From: Microvirga sp.
GTDB lineage: Bacteria > Pseudomonadota > Alphaproteobacteria > Rhizobiales > Beijerinckiaceae
Assembly: GCA_031181145.1 (NCBI GenBank)
Contig: JAPSLB010000008.1
Coordinates: 59,691 to 123,690, forward strand
Direction: 5' to 3'
Length of the DNA stretch: 64,000 bases
Below are positions 63,932 through 64,000 of this stretch, piece by piece. The notes under the pieces are model-generated. The model ran no database searches, was not told where the DNA came from, and was given only the letters and a program-made list of their open reading frames with translations. A program made the translations under genes and the position numbers. Numbering within the stretch: the first letter of the stretch is position 1; each line of letters begins with the position of its first letter.

Positions 63932-64000
63932 ATGCCTGCTGTCGCGACCTTCAGCCCGACCGGGAACGCTTGCATCGACGGCGTTCTCGGCACCGTCAAA
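63932..64000 (+). CDS. Start of a probable M10/serralysin-like protein, 3' end cut by window
   Basis: The 23 visible codons begin MPAVATFSPTGNACIDGVLG and run on out of the window. The TGNAxIDGVLGTVK wording matches the N-terminus of serralysin-type metalloprotease or calcium-binding proteins of Methylobacteriaceae, which are secreted by type I systems. AGGA precedes the ATG. It is an N-terminal call only; the catalytic zinc motif would lie beyond 64000. Confidence 0.55.
   Translation, partial: MPAVATFSPTGNACIDGVLGTVK

Overview
The window is GC-rich DNA with gene content and order typical of an alphaproteobacterium of the order Hyphomicrobiales (Rhizobiales). Methylobacteriaceae, perhaps a Microvirga-like organism, is my best guess. 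The pointers are ChvE/GguAB, mfd next to sdhE and recG, IalB, a DUF1127 protein, an HWE-type kinase and the start of a serralysin-like protease. The genus is inferred from protein style, not from a marker gene. I saw no tRNA, rRNA, CRISPR array, transposase or phage gene.

Bases 1-1.4 kb hold the end of a YbaK-type deacylase and two small proteins. Bases 1.4-16.2 kb form a sugar catabolism block that fits non-phosphorylative L-arabinose (and probably D-galactose) oxidation. It has a ChvE-GguAB importer in an operon with a short-chain dehydrogenase and an alpha-ketoglutarate semialdehyde dehydrogenase, a second YtfQRT-YjfF-like importer in an operon with an FCD-type GntR regulator, and a divergent pair encoding an IlvD/Edd-type arabinonate dehydratase and a DHDPS-type 2-keto-3-deoxyarabinonate dehydratase. 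Together these would import the pentose and convert it to alpha-ketoglutarate; the lactonase step is not encoded here. Stem-loops follow both binding-protein genes.

Bases 16.2-22 kb look like a stress/accessory stretch: a small membrane protein, a cytochrome c, a DUF1003 protein, a decayed alpha-glucan phosphorylase, a PfkB-type kinase, a PAS protein, a small gene interrupted by an in-frame stop, and a tandem universal stress protein. Bases 22.3-33 kb carry rimO, pncA, a BMP-type nucleoside ABC importer, a UbiH-like hydroxylase, an AEC transporter, hspQ and ialB.

Bases 33-50 kb carry a peptide-type binding protein, a receiver-like protein lacking its phosphoacceptor, a beta-lactamase fold hydrolase, mfd, sdhE, recG, glmS, glmU and the periplasmic glucan genes opgG-opgH. 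Bases 50-64 kb hold a GcvA-like LysR regulator, a DUF1127 protein, a Na/Pi cotransporter, a CoA-transferase, a stand-alone RNA polymerase alpha-CTD-like protein, an RTX C-terminal remnant, a three-gene phosphorelay, a PGM1-like ATP-grasp ligase back to back with purT, a DMT transporter and the first codons of an M10/serralysin-like protein.

The least conventional items are the PGM1-like ligase, the three-gene phosphorelay ending in a receiver-HWE kinase, the alpha-CTD-like small protein, the pseudo-receiver, and an 89-bp compound palindrome present twice in inverse orientation. I do not see a complete, clearly novel multi-gene system.
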